Source of the DNA: Tessaracoccus aquimaris
GTDB lineage: Bacteria > Actinomycetota > Actinomycetes > Propionibacteriales > Propionibacteriaceae
NCBI RefSeq assembly: GCF_001997345.1
Contig: NZ_CP019606.1
Location: 1,302,001-1,366,000 of the forward strand
Direction: 5' to 3'
DNA length: 64,000 nt
Positions within the stretch are counted from its first letter, which is position 1, and the number at the start of each line of letters is the position of its first letter. Shown piece by piece: positions 51,998 to 62,679 of the stretch. The translations under genes were made by a program, and so were the position numbers. The notes under the pieces were generated by a model. It was not told the DNA's origin and searched no databases. It saw only the letters and a program-made list of their open reading frames with translations.

Positions 51998-53157
51998 TCA
52001 GTAGGGTTTACGTCGGCCGATCAGGACGGCGATCCGGTCGTATGCGGCGGTGACCTCCTCCGCTACCCAGACCCGGTTCCTACTCCCTGTGGAGGCCTGC
52101 CGCAGAATGCCCGCCTCCACCAACGCGTGGATCGCGGTGCGGGCCGCCGCGGGCGTGACGCCGAACCGTTCCGCCGCGACGCGTCCGTTGATCGCTGGCC
52201 TGCCGATCAGGGCGTCGGCGATCCGCCGGGCGACCGAGTCGACGCGGACCGTCAGCCTGTCGTCCCACGCCGTCCGAAGGTCGCGCAGGTCGGCGACCAG
52301 TTCGCGCCCGATGGCGGTGGCGTCGCGGGTCGCCCGGGTGAACTCTCCGACGATGGGGCGGGGTCGCCTGCCCGCAGGGCCGTGAGCGCCGCGACGTAGC
52401 CGCCCGGGTTGGCGAGCAGCCCTGCGGAGATGGGCACTGTCACCGCGCTCGTCAGCCCCGCGCGACGCAGGTAGCGGTGCACCAGCGCCCTGCCGACGCG
52501 GCCGTTGCCGTCGACGTAAGGATGGATGTTCTCGAACTGGGCGTGGCCGACGGCGATCTGCGCGAGCGGCAGCGCCGTCGGTCGCTCCAGGAAGCGCCAC
52601 AGATCCTCGAGCGAGGCGGCGACCCGCGTGTGGTCCGGTGCGACGTAGTCGGCGCCGACCGGGGTCGACCCGGTGGGGCCGATCCACACAGGCTCCCTCC
52701 TGATCCCCAGATGCAGCCCGGTCTCGCCCAGCAGTTCGGCCTGCATCCGGTCGGCAAACGCCGTGTCGAGGGGCGCGTCGTCGCCGAGCGCGTCGGCCAT
52801 CGCGACGGCGTTGGCGTGCACCAGGTGGGCGTTGCCGCTGCGGGAGGCGCCGAACTCGGCCAGCGCCAGTTGCTTGGAGGACACCGTCAGATGTTCGATC
52901 TGGGACGAGGAGGCCGCCTCGGAGCGCACCAGGACCGTGTCGACGGTCTCGATGGCCATGCCCCCGAGTTCGCGGGCGAACAGGGCGTCGAACTCGACGA
53001 TGGACTGCTGCGCCGCGCCGACCTCACCGACCAACGCGGCGGGGAGCGCCGCTGCGACCTCCATGCCGTCGATGCCGGGCAGGACGGCACCCTGATAGCT
53101 TCGCCAGTCGTTCCACTGCAGCGTCTCGCTGGAGGCCGAGGGCCATGCGGCACCCAT
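51998..53157 (-). CDS. Fic family protein with C-terminal winged helix; internal frameshift
   Basis: Fic proteins transfer AMP (or another nucleotide part) to target side chains. This one has 386 residues after repair. The active-site motif HPYVDGNGRVGR is at about residues 198-209 and is intact. SSSQIEHL at about residues 81-88 lies where many relatives carry the inhibitory (S/T)xxxE(G/N) helix, with His in the last place. The C-terminus (INGRVAAERFGVTPAAARTAI) is a winged helix-turn-helix. One base is missing at 52355-52358; repair joins GDPAPIVGEFTRATR. The ATG at 53157 is chosen for its GAAGGG ribosome site; an upstream ATG at 53184 lies inside a palindrome. Confidence 0.88.
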
Positions 53158-53180
53158 GGATGATCCCTTCGCTAGCCGAT

Positions 53181-53216
53181 CCATACGATAGTTATGAGCA
53201 TTATCCTATCGTATGG
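53181..53216. promoter_or_regulatory. Operator-like inverted repeat at the Fic promoter
   Basis: CCATACGATAG (53181-53191) and CTATCGTATGG (53206-53216) are perfect 11-bp complements separated by 14 bp. Read on the minus strand, a GATAAT that would serve as a -10 box lies between the arms, 40-50 bp before the Fic start. A repressor bound here would block the promoter; the Fic protein's own winged helix is one candidate. Confidence 0.8.
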
Positions 53217-53233
53217 CTCGCCTTACGCAAGGA

Positions 53234-55568
53234 TCAGGGCGCGGCGGTGATGCGCACCTGGATCGACTTCATCAGCGGTTGGTCGCTCAGTTCGCTGTAG
53301 TCCTTCGGCCCGATCAGGACGTTCAACTCGGGCATGTAGCCCGCCGCACTCCCCGCGGCAGGTCGTAGGACACGGCCCGGAACCCGCGGGCGGTGCGCTT
53401 GCTGCCGTCCTTCGAGGTCGACACCAGGTCGATGGCGCCACCCCAGGAGATGCCCCGCTCGGCCATGTCGTCGGCGTGCATGAAGACGATCTCGCGGATG
53501 TTCTTGACGCCCCGGTAGCGGTCGTCGTTGGTGTAGATCGTCGTGTTCCACTGGTCGTGCGACCTGATCGTCTGCAGCACGATCGTCTGGTCGTCGTCGG
53601 GGACCACGTTGGGCAGGTCGGCCAGGCAGAACTCGGCGCGACCCGACGGGGTGCGGAAGTCACGCTCGCGCGCAGGTTGCGGGATCCGGAAGCCGTACTT
53701 GCCCCGCACGACCTTGTTGAAGCCCTCGAAGCCCGGCAGCACCTTCGCCATCACGTCGCGGATCGCGTCGTAGTCGACGGCGTAGCGCTCCCACGGCGTC
53801 GCGCTCCCGGGCAGCGTGGCGCGCGCGATGCCCGCCAGGATGGCAGGCTCGGACAGCAACTGATCCGACGCGGGGCGGCGCTTGCCGAGCGAGAGTTGGA
53901 CGTTGCTCATGGCGTCCTCGCAGGACTGTCGCTGCAGCCCGTACCCCGTCTCGTCGCGCTCCGTGCGGGCGAGGCACGGCAGGATCAGCGCCCTCGCGCC
54001 GTGCGTCAGGTGCGACCTGTTGAGCTTGGTCGAGACGTGCACCGTCAGCGAGCACTGCGCCATGCCTTCCGCGGTGTAAGCGGGGTCGGGGACGGCGCGC
54101 ACGAAGTTGCCGCCCATCCCGATGAACACCTTCACGTCGCCGTCGTGGAGGGCCTTCATGGTGGTGACGGTGGTGAGGCCGTGCTCGCGGGGCTGGTGAT
54201 GCCGCAGACGGCGTCGAGTTTCGAGAGGAACTCCTCGGTCGGCCGGTGGTCGATGCCGCAGGTGCGGTTGCCCTGCACGTTGCTGTGGCCGCGCACCGGG
54301 GCGGGGCCGGCGCCTGGGCGGCCGATGTTGCCGCGCAGCAGCAGCACGTTGACGATCTCGCGGATCGCCTGAACGCCGAACTCGTGCTGGCTGAGCCCGA
54401 GACACCAACTGATGATGGTCGCCTCGGAGGCGAGGTAGATGGCGGCGGCGCCGCGGATCGCGGGCTCCGTGAGACCCGCCTGCCTGACGATCTCGGACCA
54501 CGGGGTCGCCCGGACGATGTCGCGGTAGGTCTCCCAGCCCTCGGTGTGCGCGTCGAGGAACTCGCGGTCGATGGCCTTCGGGTCGTGCTCGGCCTCCTCG
54601 AAGACGACCTTCGCGATGCCGCGCATCAGCGCGAAGTCGCCGCCGGGGCGGACCTGCAGGTTCATGGTGCTGGTGGGGGTCGCCTTGTTCAGCGCCATGT
54701 CGACCAGGTCGTGCGGGACGATCGCCTTCCTGGCGCCAGCCTCGATCAGCGGGTTGATGTGGACGACCTGGGCGCCGCGGGCGTACGCGTCGGTGAGCAT
54801 CGTCAGCATCCGCGGGGCGTTGGTGGCGGCGTTGACGCCCATGATGAAGATCGCGTCGGCCAGTTCCCAGTCGTCGACGTCGGTGGTGCCCTTGCCGGTC
54901 GCGAGTGAGGCGCGTAGTGCCCGCCCGGACGCCTCGTGGCACATGTTGGAGCAGTCGGGCAGGTTGTTGGTGCCGAACTCGCGGGCCATCAACTGGTACA
55001 GGAACGACGCCTCGTTGCTGAGCCGCCCCGAGGTGTAGAACGCGGCCCGGTTCGGGTCGCCGAGCGCGTTGAGTTCGTCGCCGATCATCGCGAACGCCTC
55101 TTCCCAGGAGACCGGCACGTAGGTGTCGGTCTCGGCGTCGTAGCTCATCGGGTGGGTGAGCCGTCCGACGTCCTCGAGGGCGAAGTCGGTCCATTCGGCC
55201 AGTTCCGTGACGGTGTGCTCGGCGAAGAACTCCGGGGTGGTGCGGTCGTCGGTCATCTCCCAGGTGCTGTGCTTGACGCCGTTCTCGCACACGTCGAGCG
55301 GGAGGAAGTGCTTGGCGTCGGGCCAGGCGCAGCCGGGGCAGTCGAATCCCTTGTCCGGGTGGTTGATGGTGAACATCGCCTTGGTGCCGCGGATCACCTG
55401 ACGTTCCCCGGTGAGGATCTTGCCGACCGACACCGTCGCGCCCCATCCGGCGGCCGGGTGCGTGTAGGCCTTCTGGTACCACTTCTCGGTGGTGGCGGGG
55501 CCGTAGCCGCCCTGACGTGGCACGTCGGGCATCAGCCCGGCGACCTTCTCCAGTTCATCGTGTGACAT
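53234..55568 (-). CDS. FdhF/YdeP-family molybdopterin oxidoreductase; two frameshifts
   Basis: A 778-residue molybdenum bis-MGD enzyme of the FdhF/YdeP branch. N-terminal CPGCAWPD is the branch signature; cofactor blocks include [44 protein letters not shown] and [19 protein letters not shown]. The C-terminal molybdopterin-guanine domain has [21 protein letters not shown]. Bases are missing at 54189-54192 and 53351-53354; repairs join [14 protein letters not shown] and [14 protein letters not shown]. Overlaps fdhD by 14 nt, which supports formate dehydrogenase-type maturation, but whether formate is the substrate is not established for this branch. Confidence 0.88.
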
Positions 55569-56433
55569 ATCGATCGTCCTTCGCTAGGGCGTGCGCAGGT
55601 TCCTGCGTGATGCGGTCTGCTCGGGTGTAGATGTTCATGGAGGTGCCGCGGAGGAAGCCGACGAGGGTCAGCCCCGCGGACTGCGCGAGTTCGACGGCCA
55701 GCGACGACGGTGCGGAGACGGCCGCCAGCATCGGGACGCCTGCCATGGTCGCTTTTTGGACCAGTTCGAAGCTGGCACGGCCGCTGACCTGCAGCACGGT
55801 GCCCCGCAGCGGAAGCCGGTCGTGCAGGACGGCCCAGCCGATCACCTTGTCGACGGCGTTGTGCCTCCCGACGTCCTCACGCGAGACGAGCAGTTCCCCC
55901 GTCGCCGCGTCGAAGAGTGCCGCGGCGTGCAGCCCTCCGGTCTTGTCGAAGACGGCCTGCTCGGCGCGGAGCCGGTCGGGGAAGGTGACCAGGCGCTCGG
56001 CGGCCACGGTCGCGGCGTCGGAGGCCACGTCGTAGACGGAGACGGTCTCGACGGCCTCGATGCTCGCCTTACCGCACATCCCGCACGAACTGGTCGTGTA
56101 GAAGGCCCGTGCGATGTCCGTCGACGGGGGTGCGACCCCAGCCGCGAGGGCGACGTCGAGCACGTTGTAGGTGTTCTCCTCGCCGCCTGCGCCCGGCCCG
56201 CCGCAGTGGATGGCGGTGCGGAACTGGTCGCCCCGGGAGATGACCGCCTCGGACACGAGGAAGCCCGCGGCGAGTTCGACGTCGTGCCCGGGGGTGCGCA
56301 TCGTGACGGTCAGCGGTCGCCCGGCGATCCTGATCTCGAGGGGCTCCTCGACGGCGAGCGTGTCGACGCGTGTGTTCGGCGGCTCACCGAGGGTGAGTCG
56401 CGTCACGGGTCGCCGCGCCGTTATCCGCCCCAT
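55555..56433 (-). CDS. fdhD: Formate dehydrogenase accessory sulfurtransferase FdhD
   Basis: Transfers sulfur to the molybdenum cofactor before insertion into formate dehydrogenase-type enzymes. The paired cysteines are in [17 protein letters not shown], and [18 protein letters not shown] and [19 protein letters not shown] are family blocks. Length 292 residues from ATG 56433. Directly precedes, and overlaps, the oxidoreductase it presumably serves. Confidence 0.95.
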   Translation of the reverse strand: MGRITARRPVTRLTLGEPPNTRVDTLAVEEPLEIRIAGRPLTVTMRTPGHDVELAAGFLVSEAVISRGDQFRTAIHCGGPGAGGEENTYNVLDVALAAGVAPPSTDIARAFYTTSSCGMCGKASIEAVETVSVYDVASDAATVAAERLVTFPDRLRAEQAVFDKTGGLHAAALFDAATGELLVSREDVGRHNAVDKVIGWAVLHDRLPLRGTVLQVSGRASFELVQKATMAGVPMLAAVSAPSSLAVELAQSAGLTLVGFLRGTSMNIYTRADRITQEPAHALAKDDRYVTR

Positions 56434-56867
56434 CACGCCACTGTAACTGCGCTTGTCGCGCGGGGAGCGCCATTCCACGACCCAGTTGGATCAACCCGGT
56501 TCCCTGAGCTCGTCGAAGGGTCCGGAACCACACTTCGCCAGAAGCGCCCCGCAATCGGACGTCTCGACAAGCTCGACGAACGCACCAGTCCGACGCACGT
56601 CGTTCCCTGAGCCTGTCGAAGGGTCCGCAACCACAGCCAGTCGGAAACGTGCAGCGATCGGACGTCTCGACAAGCTCGACGAACGGCACCACAACCCACC
56701 CGAAGCGCCCCGCAACCGGACGTCTCGACAAGCTCGACGAACGGCACCACAACCCATCGGAAGCGCCCCGCAACCGGACGTCTCGACAAGCTCGACGAAC
56801 GGCTGACGAGCCCGGCGAACGGACGTCTCGACAAGCTCGACGAACGGCGCTGCTTCAGGGGCGAGCG
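56434..56867. repeat. Non-coding region with five copies of a TCGACAAGCTCGACGA unit
   Basis: The unit CGGACGTCTCGACAAGCTCG followed by ACGAACG begins at 56556, 56659, 56717, 56775 and 56820; the 56717 and 56775 copies are part of a 58-bp tandem duplication. Reverse-orientation forms (TTCCCTGAGCCTGTCGAAGGG) lie at about 56504 and 56605. The region separates gatB from fdhD; no gene is seen in it. Confidence 0.85.
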
Positions 56868-58355
56868 TCAGGACAGCTTGGCGAGGATCAGTTCGCGGAC
56901 CTTTGCCGCGTCGGCCTGGCCCCTCATCGACTTCATGACCTGGCCGATCAGCGCGCCGGCGGCCTGGACCTTGCCGTCACGGATCTTGTCCGCGACGTCC
57001 GGGTTCGCTGCGATCACCTCGTCGACGGCGGCGCTCAACGCGCCCTCATCGGAGACGACCACGAGCCCGCGCTTCTCGACGACCTCGGCGGGCTCGCCCT
57101 CTCCTGCGAGTACGCCGTCGATGACCTGGCGGGCCAACTTGTCGTTGACCTTGCCCTCGTCGACGAGCGCCTGAACGCCCGCGACCTGCGCCGCGGTGAT
57201 GGCCAACTCGTCCAGTTCGAGGCCCGCCTCGTTGGCGCGGCGCGACAGTTCGCTGACCCACCACTTGCGCCCGGCGGCCGGGCTGGCGCCCGCGGCGACC
57301 GTCTCCTCGACGAGCCCGAGGGCGTTCGAGTTGACCACGGCCGCAAAGTCGATGTCGCTGAAGCCCCAGTCGGCCTGGAGCCGGGCGCGGCGCTCGGCGG
57401 GCGGCTCGGGGAGCGTGGTGCGCAACTCCTCCACCCACTCCCGGCTCGGCGCGATCGGCATCAGGTCGGGCTCTGCGAAGTAGCGGTAGTCCTCGGCTTG
57501 TTCCTTCGAGCGGCCGGAGGATGTCGTCCCGTCGGCCTCGTGGAAGTGGCGGGTCTCCTGCTTCACCTTGCCACCGTCGTCGAGGATCGCGGCCTGGCGC
57601 GTCATCTCGTAGCGGATCGCCCGCTCGACGGAGCGCAGCGAGTTGACGTTCTTGGTCTCGGTGCGGGTGCCCAGTTCCTCGTCGCCGATCGGCGCAAGCG
57701 AGATGTTGGCGTCGCAGCGCAGCGACCCCTGCTCCATCCGCACGTCCGAGACGCCAAGCGCCTTCATCAGTTCGCGCAGGTGTGCGACGTAGGCCTTGGC
57801 GACCTCGGGTGCCTTGGCGCCCGCGCCACGGATCGGCTTGGTGACGATCTCGATCAGCGGCACGCCCGCACGGTTGTAGTCGATCAGCGAGTAGTCGGCG
57901 CCCTGGATGCGGCCGGATCCGCCGACGTGAGTCGCCTTGCCCGCGTCCTCCTCCATGTGAGCGCGCTCCACCTCGACGCGGTAGGTCTCACCGTCGACCT
58001 CCACGTCGACGTAGCCGTCGAAGGCGATCGGCTCGTCGTACTGCGAGGTCTGGAAGTTCTTCGTCATGTCGGGGTAGAAGTAGTTCTTCCGCGCCATCCG
58101 GCACCACGACGCGATCTCGCAGTTCAGCGCAAGGCCGATCCGGATGGCCGACTCGACGGCCTTGCCGTTGATCACAGGGAGCGACCCGGGCAGGCCGAGG
58201 CACACCGGGCAGACGTGCGTGTTGGGCTCGCCGCCGAACTCGTTGGTGCAGCCACAGAACATCTTGGTGTTCGTGTTCAGTTCGACGTGCACCTCGAGGC
58301 CGAGCGCGGGCTCGTAGCGGGTGAGCAGTTCGTCGTAGTCCACCGTCTCGCTCAT
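56868..58355 (-). CDS. gatB: Aspartyl/glutamyl-tRNA amidotransferase subunit B
   Basis: tRNA-binding and kinase-like subunit of the amidotransferase that turns Glu-tRNA(Gln) or Asp-tRNA(Asn) into the amidated form. 495 residues. N-terminal [18 protein letters not shown], with the zinc Cys pairs CGC and [25 protein letters not shown], and a C-terminal YqeY-like tail are typical. Its start overlaps the gatA stop by 4 nt. Confidence 0.97.
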   Translation of the reverse strand: MSETVDYDELLTRYEPALGLEVHVELNTNTKMFCGCTNEFGGEPNTHVCPVCLGLPGSLPVINGKAVESAIRIGLALNCEIASWCRMARKNYFYPDMTKNFQTSQYDEPIAFDGYVDVEVDGETYRVEVERAHMEEDAGKATHVGGSGRIQGADYSLIDYNRAGVPLIEIVTKPIRGAGAKAPEVAKAYVAHLRELMKALGVSDVRMEQGSLRCDANISLAPIGDEELGTRTETKNVNSLRSVERAIRYEMTRQAAILDDGGKVKQETRHFHEADGTTSSGRSKEQAEDYRYFAEPDLMPIAPSREWVEELRTTLPEPPAERRARLQADWGFSDIDFAAVVNSNALGLVEETVAAGASPAAGRKWWVSELSRRANEAGLELDELAITAAQVAGVQALVDEGKVNDKLARQVIDGVLAGEGEPAEVVEKRGLVVVSDEGALSAAVDEVIAANPDVADKIRDGKVQAAGALIGQVMKSMRGQADAAKVRELILAKLS

Positions 58356-59860
58356 GCGTCGACCGCCTTCGATCCCTCGATCTGTGTCATCTGGTCCAGC
58401 AGCGGGCCGCCCCAGCGACCCTCAAGCGCGCGTTCGAGCACGCCACCGACCCGGTACAGCCGGGCGTCCTCCATCGGCGGGGCCATCACCTGCAGCCCGA
58501 CGGGGAGGCCCTCGCTGAGCCCGACCGGGAACGACGCGGACGCGTTGCCCGCCATGTTCGACGGGATGGTGCACAGGTCTGCGAGGTACATGCTCATGGG
58601 GTCGGCGGTGCGCTCCCCCACCTTGAACGCGACGGTGGGAGTGGTCGGCGAGATCAGCACGTCGACCTGCCCGAAGGCCTTGTCGAAGTCCTGCATGATC
58701 AGGCTGCGGACCTTCTGCGCCGAGCCGTAGTAGGCGTCGTAGTAGCCGGCCGACAGCGCGTAGGTGCCGATGATGATGCGGCGCTTCGCCTCGCGGCCGA
58801 AGCCCTCCTCGCGGGTCAGGTTCATCACCTGCTCGGCCGAGGCACCACCGTCGTCGCCGGCACGCAGGCCGTAGCGCATGCCGTCGAAGCGGGCCAGGTT
58901 GGAGCTGAGCTCGGCGGGCTGGATCAGGTAGTAGGCGGGCAGCGCGTAGTTGAACGCCGGGCAGGAGACCTCGACGATCTCGGCGCCCGCCTCACGCAGC
59001 ACCTCGACTGCCTCGCGGAACCGGTCGAGCACGCCCGGCTCGTAGCCCTCGCCCTGGAACTCGGTGACAACGCCGATCCGCACGCCTGCCAGGTCCTCGG
59101 AGGCCGCCGCGGCGACCAGGTCCGGGACAGGTTGGTTGATCGAGGCCGAGTCGTGCGGGTCGTAGCCGCCGATGATCTGCTGCAGCAGCGCGGCGTCCTC
59201 CGCGGACCGCGTGACGGGGCCGGGCTGGTCGAGACTGGAGGCCATCGCGACGAGGCCGTAGCGTGAGACGCCGCCGTAGGTCGGCTTGACTCCGATGGTT
59301 CCGGTGACGGAGCCGGGCTGCCGGATGGAGCCGCCGGTGTCGGAGCCGACGGCGATCGGCACCATGAACGACGAAACGGCCGCGGATGAGCCGCCGCCGG
59401 AGCCACCGGGGATGCGTTCGGTGTCCCACGGGTTGCGGGTCGGGCCGAAGTACGAGGTCTCCGTCGAGGAGCCCATGGCGAACTCGTCCATGTTCGTCTT
59501 GCCGACGATGACAAGGCCTGCCGCGCGGAGCTTGGCGACCACGGTGGCGTCGTAGGGGGGCACCCAGCCGTCGAGGATCTTCGATCCGCAGGTGGTCGGG
59601 AAGTCGGTGGTGCAGAAGTTGTCCTTGACACCGATCGGCACGCCGGCAAGCGGGCCGAGTTCCTCGCCTGCCGCGCGGCGCGCGTCGATGGCTCGGGCCT
59701 GCTCAAGGGCGGAGTCGGCGTCGACAGACAGGAAGACGTTGAGCGTCGGGTTCAGGGCGTCGATCTGGTCGAGGCATGCCTGCGTGAGGGCCTCGGACGT
59801 TAGTTCGCCTGCGGCCATGGCGCGGCCGAGGTCGGCGGCGGTGCTCTTGAGGATGTTCAT
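58352..59860 (-). CDS. gatA: Aspartyl/glutamyl-tRNA amidotransferase subunit A
   Basis: Glutaminase subunit supplying ammonia, 502 residues. The Ser-cisSer-Lys triad is visible: Lys in [15 protein letters not shown], the cis-Ser in [13 protein letters not shown], and the nucleophilic Ser in [13 protein letters not shown]. Complete. Overlaps gatC by 1 nt; gatC-gatA-gatB is one operon. Confidence 0.97.
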   Translation of the reverse strand: MNILKSTAADLGRAMAAGELTSEALTQACLDQIDALNPTLNVFLSVDADSALEQARAIDARRAAGEELGPLAGVPIGVKDNFCTTDFPTTCGSKILDGWVPPYDATVVAKLRAAGLVIVGKTNMDEFAMGSSTETSYFGPTRNPWDTERIPGGSGGGSSAAVSSFMVPIAVGSDTGGSIRQPGSVTGTIGVKPTYGGVSRYGLVAMASSLDQPGPVTRSAEDAALLQQIIGGYDPHDSASINQPVPDLVAAAASEDLAGVRIGVVTEFQGEGYEPGVLDRFREAVEVLREAGAEIVEVSCPAFNYALPAYYLIQPAELSSNLARFDGMRYGLRAGDDGGASAEQVMNLTREEGFGREAKRRIIIGTYALSAGYYDAYYGSAQKVRSLIMQDFDKAFGQVDVLISPTTPTVAFKVGERTADPMSMYLADLCTIPSNMAGNASASFPVGLSEGLPVGLQVMAPPMEDARLYRVGGVLERALEGRWGGPLLDQMTQIEGSKAVDA

Positions 59861-60153
59861 CAGTCCTCGCTCAGGATCTGGGGGACGCGGAACCGGCCGT
59901 CCTCTTCGTCAGGGGCGCCCGAGAGGGCCTGCTCCTGCGTGAGGGATGCGGTGACGACGTCGGCGCGGAACACGTTGACCACCGGCATCGCGTGGGTCGC
60001 GAGCGGCACGTCCGGCCCGGCGACCTCAGAGACGCTCGCGACGGATTCCAGGATGACGTCCAGCTCGGGGGCGAGTTCGCTGCATTCCTGCTCGGTGAGC
60101 TGGATGCGGGCGAGCCCTGCCAGTCGAGCCACGTCGTCGGCGGTGAGACCCAC
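59860..60153 (-). CDS. gatC: Aspartyl/glutamyl-tRNA amidotransferase subunit C
   Basis: Small helical subunit that stabilises the GatA-GatB interface, 97 residues. The family pattern [18 protein letters not shown] at the N-terminus and a C-terminal segment with VFRADVV and [10 protein letters not shown] are present. First gene of the gat operon, divergent from the hydrolase gene with a 245-bp spacer in which I see no other gene. Confidence 0.95.
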   Translation of the reverse strand: MGLTADDVARLAGLARIQLTEQECSELAPELDVILESVASVSEVAGPDVPLATHAMPVVNVFRADVVTASLTQEQALSGAPDEEDGRFRVPQILSED

Positions 60154-60398
60154 TGTTGTTCGCTCCTCAGTTCGTACGCTGCCGCGATGGCGGCGACGAC
60201 CATCTTAGGGCCCACGGCGCTTGGGTCGGCGCGCCGTCCCTTCCTCTGGAGGCGGGCGCGTGCGGGCCGCCGCTACGGCTCACCGTGGCGACGCGCCGCC
60301 CGCGACCGACTAGATCCCGGAACCGCCCCATCGCCTGTCGGGTCGCCCCTAGTCTCGAAGAAGCGCTACCCAAGGCCCCCAACGAGAGGCGGCAGCAG

Positions 60399-61250
60399 AT
60401 GCCACACGACGCCGAGGACCTGTCAACGGTCGAGCTGCCCGCCGGACAGGTCGACTACTTCGACAGCGGAGGCTCCGGTCCCGTGATCGTCGCCTGCCAC
60501 GGAGTGCCGATGGACCACCGCCAGTGGCGGAAGGTGATCCCTCTCCTGGGCGACTTCCGGGTGGTCGCGCCGATCCTCCCGATGGGCGGCCACCGGCGCC
60601 CGATGCGCCACGAGGCGGACCTCAGCCAGCGCGGCATGGCCCGGATCCTCGCGGACCTGCTCGACGCCCTCGACCTGCGCGACGTCACGCTCGTCCTCAA
60701 CGACTGGGGCGGCGGCCAGTTCCTGGTGAACGAGGGTCGCACCGAGCGGGTCGGCAGGCTTGCGCTGGTGGCGTGCGAGGCATTCGACAACTTCCCGCCG
60801 GGCCCCGGCAAGGCCCTGGAACTCGTCGCGAAGACCCCGGGCGGCATGTGGCTGCTGGTGGCGATGATGCGACTGCGTCCATTCCGGAAGATGCCGGGCG
60901 GATACGCGTCGATGAGCCTGAAGGGGCTCCCGGACGACCTGCTCGTCGACTGGTTCACCCCCGCCTGGCGCAGCCGCGAGATCCGACGCGACTTCCGCAA
61001 GTTCGCGGTGGGCGCCCCCGACAAAGAGACCCTGCTCGCCTGGTCGGCAGAGTTGGCGGGGTTCGAACGCCCGGTGCTTGTGGTGTGGGCCGACCGCGAC
61101 CCCATGATGCCGTCCGAGCACGGCCCACGACTGGCCGAGTTGTATCCCGACGCGCGACTGGAGATCGTGGCGGACAGTTCGACGCTGGTTCCCGAGGATC
61201 AGCCGGAGGCGCTGGCCGCGCTGCTGGCGGAGTTCGCGTCGCGGGGTTGA
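60399..61250 (+). CDS. Alpha/beta hydrolase-fold protein lacking the usual catalytic His
   Basis: A 283-residue alpha/beta hydrolase related to haloalkane dehalogenase- and epoxide hydrolase-like members. The oxyanion-hole region is VIVACHGVPMDHRQW, the nucleophile elbow is VLNDWGGGQFLV with Asp, and the acid strand is VLVVWADRDPMMP. At the place of the catalytic His (usually HFVPED-like), the sequence reads STLVPEDQP, so the base is Thr. Either the protein is inactive as a hydrolase or uses another residue. The ATG at 60399 is preferred; upstream codons in frame look non-conserved. Confidence 0.8.
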   Translation: MPHDAEDLSTVELPAGQVDYFDSGGSGPVIVACHGVPMDHRQWRKVIPLLGDFRVVAPILPMGGHRRPMRHEADLSQRGMARILADLLDALDLRDVTLVLNDWGGGQFLVNEGRTERVGRLALVACEAFDNFPPGPGKALELVAKTPGGMWLLVAMMRLRPFRKMPGGYASMSLKGLPDDLLVDWFTPAWRSREIRRDFRKFAVGAPDKETLLAWSAELAGFERPVLVVWADRDPMMPSEHGPRLAELYPDARLEIVADSSTLVPEDQPEALAALLAEFASRG

Positions 61251-61323
61251 CGGGCGGCTCAGGCGTGCGTCGGAGGCCGAGCGCTGCTCAGGTCCGTGCC
61301 GCGGCGCTCCCGGGCGAGGTGGC

Positions 61324-61527
61324 TCAGGAGCCGGTGAGCAACAGGTAGAACATCCGCCCGAGGAAGAACAAGGCGACAGCGATGCCGACGACGATGATCG
61401 GCACGATGATCCGCTGGATCTTCTTCCACCGGGTGGTGGGCACGCCCGTCGGCCCCCAGGTGCCGCGGCCCGCCTGCGCGCGGGTCGGCGTCTGGCCGTT
61501 GAGGTTCAGGTCGGAGAAGACGCGCAT
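61324..61527 (-). CDS. Small single-helix membrane protein
   Basis: A 67-residue protein with a polar N-terminal half and one C-terminal helix (IIVPIIVVGIAVALFFLGRM). Family not recognised. ATG at 61527 starts MRVFSDLNLNG. Followed, after about 70 bp, by the convergent hydrolase end. The 200-bp gap to 61727 shows nothing recognisable. Confidence 0.55.
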   Translation of the reverse strand: MRVFSDLNLNGQTPTRAQAGRGTWGPTGVPTTRWKKIQRIIVPIIVVGIAVALFFLGRMFYLLLTGS

Positions 61528-61726
61528 GGGGCCAGCTTAGGCGAAGATCCGGGCGACCAACGGGAGGTGGCCGCCGGGAGACACTCGCGCATCGCGGGCG
61601 ACCAGCGGGGCTCTGGCGATGAGCGGCCTCCGTGGCTCGACGGCGATTCGCACGCTCAAAGGTGCCGCACCGAACACCGCACCGTGCCCAGGATCTCGCC
61701 CGGCGACGGCGCGACGCCGGAGCGGA

Positions 61727-62679
61727 CTAGCCGCGGGCGAGGGACTCCTCGACCAGGGAGGCGGCGCGCGTCAGCGCCTCGAGTTGGGGCGCCACGTCGC
61801 GTTGCGACCAGCCCGCCAGCCCGCACGCTGTGCCGAGCAGCAGCCCGGGGTACACGTCGGCCTGGACGGCTCGCAGCACCCGCAGCGACTCGCGGACCAG
61901 GTCGTCGACCCCCTGCCTGGTCGGCTGGTCGGTGCGCACCACGCCCAGGCAGAGTCCGCGCGCCTCGTCGATCCACTGAGCCAGGTCGTCCAGGTCGGCC
62001 AACCGTGAGTCGACGGCGACCCCGGCGAAGCCCGCACGTCTCGCCACGTCGAGCCAGCGGCCGGGCGCGCAGCAGTGCAGCCACCCGGCGTGGCCGAAGG
62101 GCTGCAGCGCGGCCACGAGTTCGGGTTCGTCGACGCGGCGGTGCTTGGAGAATCCGGAGGCGGTCGGGATCGCACCGTCGGCGACGGCGACCAGCGAGGG
62201 CTCGTCGACCTGGATCAGCACCGAGGCGCCCGGCACCCGGCTACCGAGTTCGGCCCGCAGCCAGCCGACGCCCTCCAGCAGCGCCTGTGCGACCTCGCGG
62301 CGCGCGCCGTGGTCGGCGAGCAACCGGTCCCCATCGGCCGTTCCACGCAGGCCGCGAGAGTCCACGGGCCTGCGACGCCCACCTTCAGCGTCTGGTCGAA
62401 GCCCTGAAGCAGTTCCTCGGTGTCGTCGAGGTCGTTTCGCCACTGCGCGCGGGCACGCCGCTGCTCCGCCGTCGAATGCGGGGTCAGCCGCCACCCGGCA
62501 GGCTGCAGGTCGAAGCCCAGGCCGTCGATCAGCCCGAGCGCGCGTCCGACCAGTTGCGACGCGACGCCGCGGGCAGGCAGTTCCGGAAGCGGCAGCACCT
62601 CGGGAAGCGCCTCGGTCATCGCGGTCAGCGCGCCGCGGAAGTCGGTGCCGGGGAGCGACCCGGCGGCGGTGACGCGCAT
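61727..62679 (-). CDS. MetE/UROD-like barrel protein; internal frameshift
   Basis: A 317-residue (beta/alpha)8 protein of the cobalamin-independent methionine synthase C-terminal/uroporphyrinogen decarboxylase superfamily, often annotated methionine synthase. Strand blocks VTAAGSLPGTDFRGAL, LKVGVAGPWTLAACV, VLIQVDEPSLVAVADG and AGWLHCCAPG (a His-Cys pair as in MetE zinc binding) are visible. One base is missing at 62329-62332; repair joins ERPMGDRLLADHGA. At less than half MetE length it is more likely a related methyltransferase than MetE itself. ATG overlaps the mnmA stop (TGATG). Confidence 0.78.

Noticed and set aside
61727..62679. Full-length MetE methionine synthase
   Set aside because: Only about 317 residues against more than 700 for MetE, so just the superfamily can be assigned.
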